NCBI GenBank assembly: GCA_012845835.1
Contig: JABAKD010000018.1
Location: 4,116,229 to 4,180,228 of the forward strand
DNA length: 64,000 bases
Reading direction: 5' to 3'
Source of the DNA: Undaria pinnatifida
Taxonomy: Eukaryota; Sar; Phaeophyceae; Laminariales; Alariaceae
The notes under the pieces were generated by a model. That model was not told the DNA's origin. It made no database searches and worked only from the letters and a program-made list of their open reading frames with translations. The translations under genes and the position numbers were made by a program. Shown here piece after piece: positions 63,135-64,000 of this stretch; the stretch's first letter is position 1; each line of letters starts with the position of its first letter.

Positions 63135-64000
63135 CTTACCCGAACTAAGCCTTACATCACTCTGCCCCCCTGAAACGGCGGGATAGCAGGTCGGCCGGAT
63201 ATACGGGCGGACCTGTCAATTATCCAAGCCGTTTCATTTCCTGGGTGTACCGGGGAGAGTATTTTTCAAGATCGACATGGGGAAAGTCTGAAAAAGTTTA
63301 TTATGGTGGATGTGAGATTTGAACCCACGACCCCAAAAAAAACATTGTCCTGCCGTCGACGCCATTTGTTAAGGTATTAGTGGGGTATTAGTCCGCTTGA
63401 CCACTTGCAAAAGGTTGAACCAATAGCGTACCCAAACTTAGCCTTATAGCATATTCTTTGCTTGTAGGACATATTGTTTGGTCGGGTGTTGCGCGAACGA
63501 AAATGAAATGTCTTCCGAGGTCATGTTTTGGGTGGGACATGAAGCCCGCCCCCCCCCCCCCCTCGTGTCAGGAGAGATCAGACACTTTTTTCTGCTGCAC
63601 TCCTGTTGCAGCGTAGGATGACTCTCGTTAATGAGTTTTTTTTTCTTGTGTATACCTAGCCCATGATTTTTGACCAGTGGGCTACACTTTCGGCTTACTC
63701 AAGAAAAAGAGAAAAAAAAGATGGGTCATACATATATGTTAAGGAACTAGAGGGTATTGCTCGTAGTACGTTTCACCACTGGTAAAAGGTAAAAAACAAT
63801 GTCCTACCCGAACTAAGCCTTATAACCCCCCCCCCGTGAAACGGCGGAATAGCAGGTCGGCCGGATATACGGGCGGACGTGTCAATATCCACGCGATTCC
63901 ATTTCCTGGGGATACCGGGGAGAGTACTATCCAAGTTAGAGATGGTGAAAGTCGTAAAAGTTTATTATTGGTGAAAGGTGGCGTCCGAACAAACAAACGA
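63135..64000. repeat. Duplicated block of about 190 bp, copies about 670 bp apart
   Basis: ACCCGAACTAAGCCTTA, GAAACGGCGGGATAGCAGGT, CGGCCGGATATACGGGCGGA and TACCGGGGAGAGTA occur at 63137-63330 and again at 63807-64000, the second running off the window. Confidence 0.88.
63290..63440 (-). repeat. tRNA-like repeat (possible SINE)
   Basis: The minus strand has an A-box-like AGTGGTCAAGCGGACTAA and a B-box-like GGGTTCAAATCTCAC about 90 bp apart, with an A/T-rich insertion between. The A-box segment with GGCTAAGTTTGGGTA flank recurs at 56035-56110 and 56160-56200. Too degenerate to call a functional tRNA. Confidence 0.45.

Noticed and set aside
63290-63440. Functional tRNA gene
   Set aside because: A- and B-box-like motifs are present, but the arms do not form a clean cloverleaf and a poly-A/T insertion separates them.

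Overview
This is nuclear DNA from an intron-rich eukaryote. There are no operons, ribosome-binding sites, CRISPR arrays or rRNA. Genes are built from short exons (about 60-350 nt) with CAG|GTGAGT-type junctions, separated by introns of roughly 0.3-4 kb full of simple repeats, poly-G/poly-C runs and decayed transposons. The intron and repeat style, a chromodomain LTR-element remnant, LINE fragments and a motile-cilium gene suggest a flagellate-producing photosynthetic stramenopile, most likely a brown alga or relative. That placement is inference.

Layout. (1) Minus strand, 16.5 kb to beyond the left edge: a JmjC-domain (KDM2/KDM4-superfamily-like) Fe(II) oxygenase. I could assemble 13 phase-compatible exons, including a 755-codon low-complexity exon and a C-terminal Cys-rich zinc finger. 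(2) 16.8-28.7 kb: gene-poor, with a tRNA-derived SINE just before it, an LTR-retroelement integrase/chromodomain remnant at 21.9-22.7 kb, unassigned coding-like repeats at 23.6-25.5 kb and an AGCT-rich minisatellite. (3) 28.7-32.0 kb, minus: a partial, poorly resolved gene with a TatA/TatB-like helix. (4) 34.4-51.1 kb, plus: a complete 13-exon homologue of the tri-snRNP splicing factor USP39/Sad1 (576 aa predicted). Its introns hold LINE, MITE and SINE copies, a 1.16-kb TIR transposon and several minisatellites. (5) 56.9-58.6 kb, minus: three LRR exons resembling the nexin-dynein regulatory complex subunit DRC5/TCTE1, one ending in a GC donor. (6) 59-64 kb: TIR elements, a roughly 200-bp tandem repeat array and a tRNA-like repeat.

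The most unusual signal is repeated in all three well-supported genes and on both strands. At least eleven splice junctions are accompanied, in the adjacent intron, by one to four decayed tandem copies of a segment that includes the exon edge, usually with its splice site (USP39 exons 4, 6, 7, 12; six JmjC exons; one DRC5 exon). The real exons were chosen by reading frame and splice phase. A second notable point is a SAP-like helix-loop-helix segment inserted in the C-terminal USP fold of USP39, supported by exact splice phase on both sides. A third is a set of 5'-truncated, LINE-like repeats whose coding-strand 3' ends share a TGAGTAC motif running into poly-C.

All exon boundaries were derived by eye from frame, phase and similarity recalled from family knowledge. 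No alignment or gene-prediction program was run.
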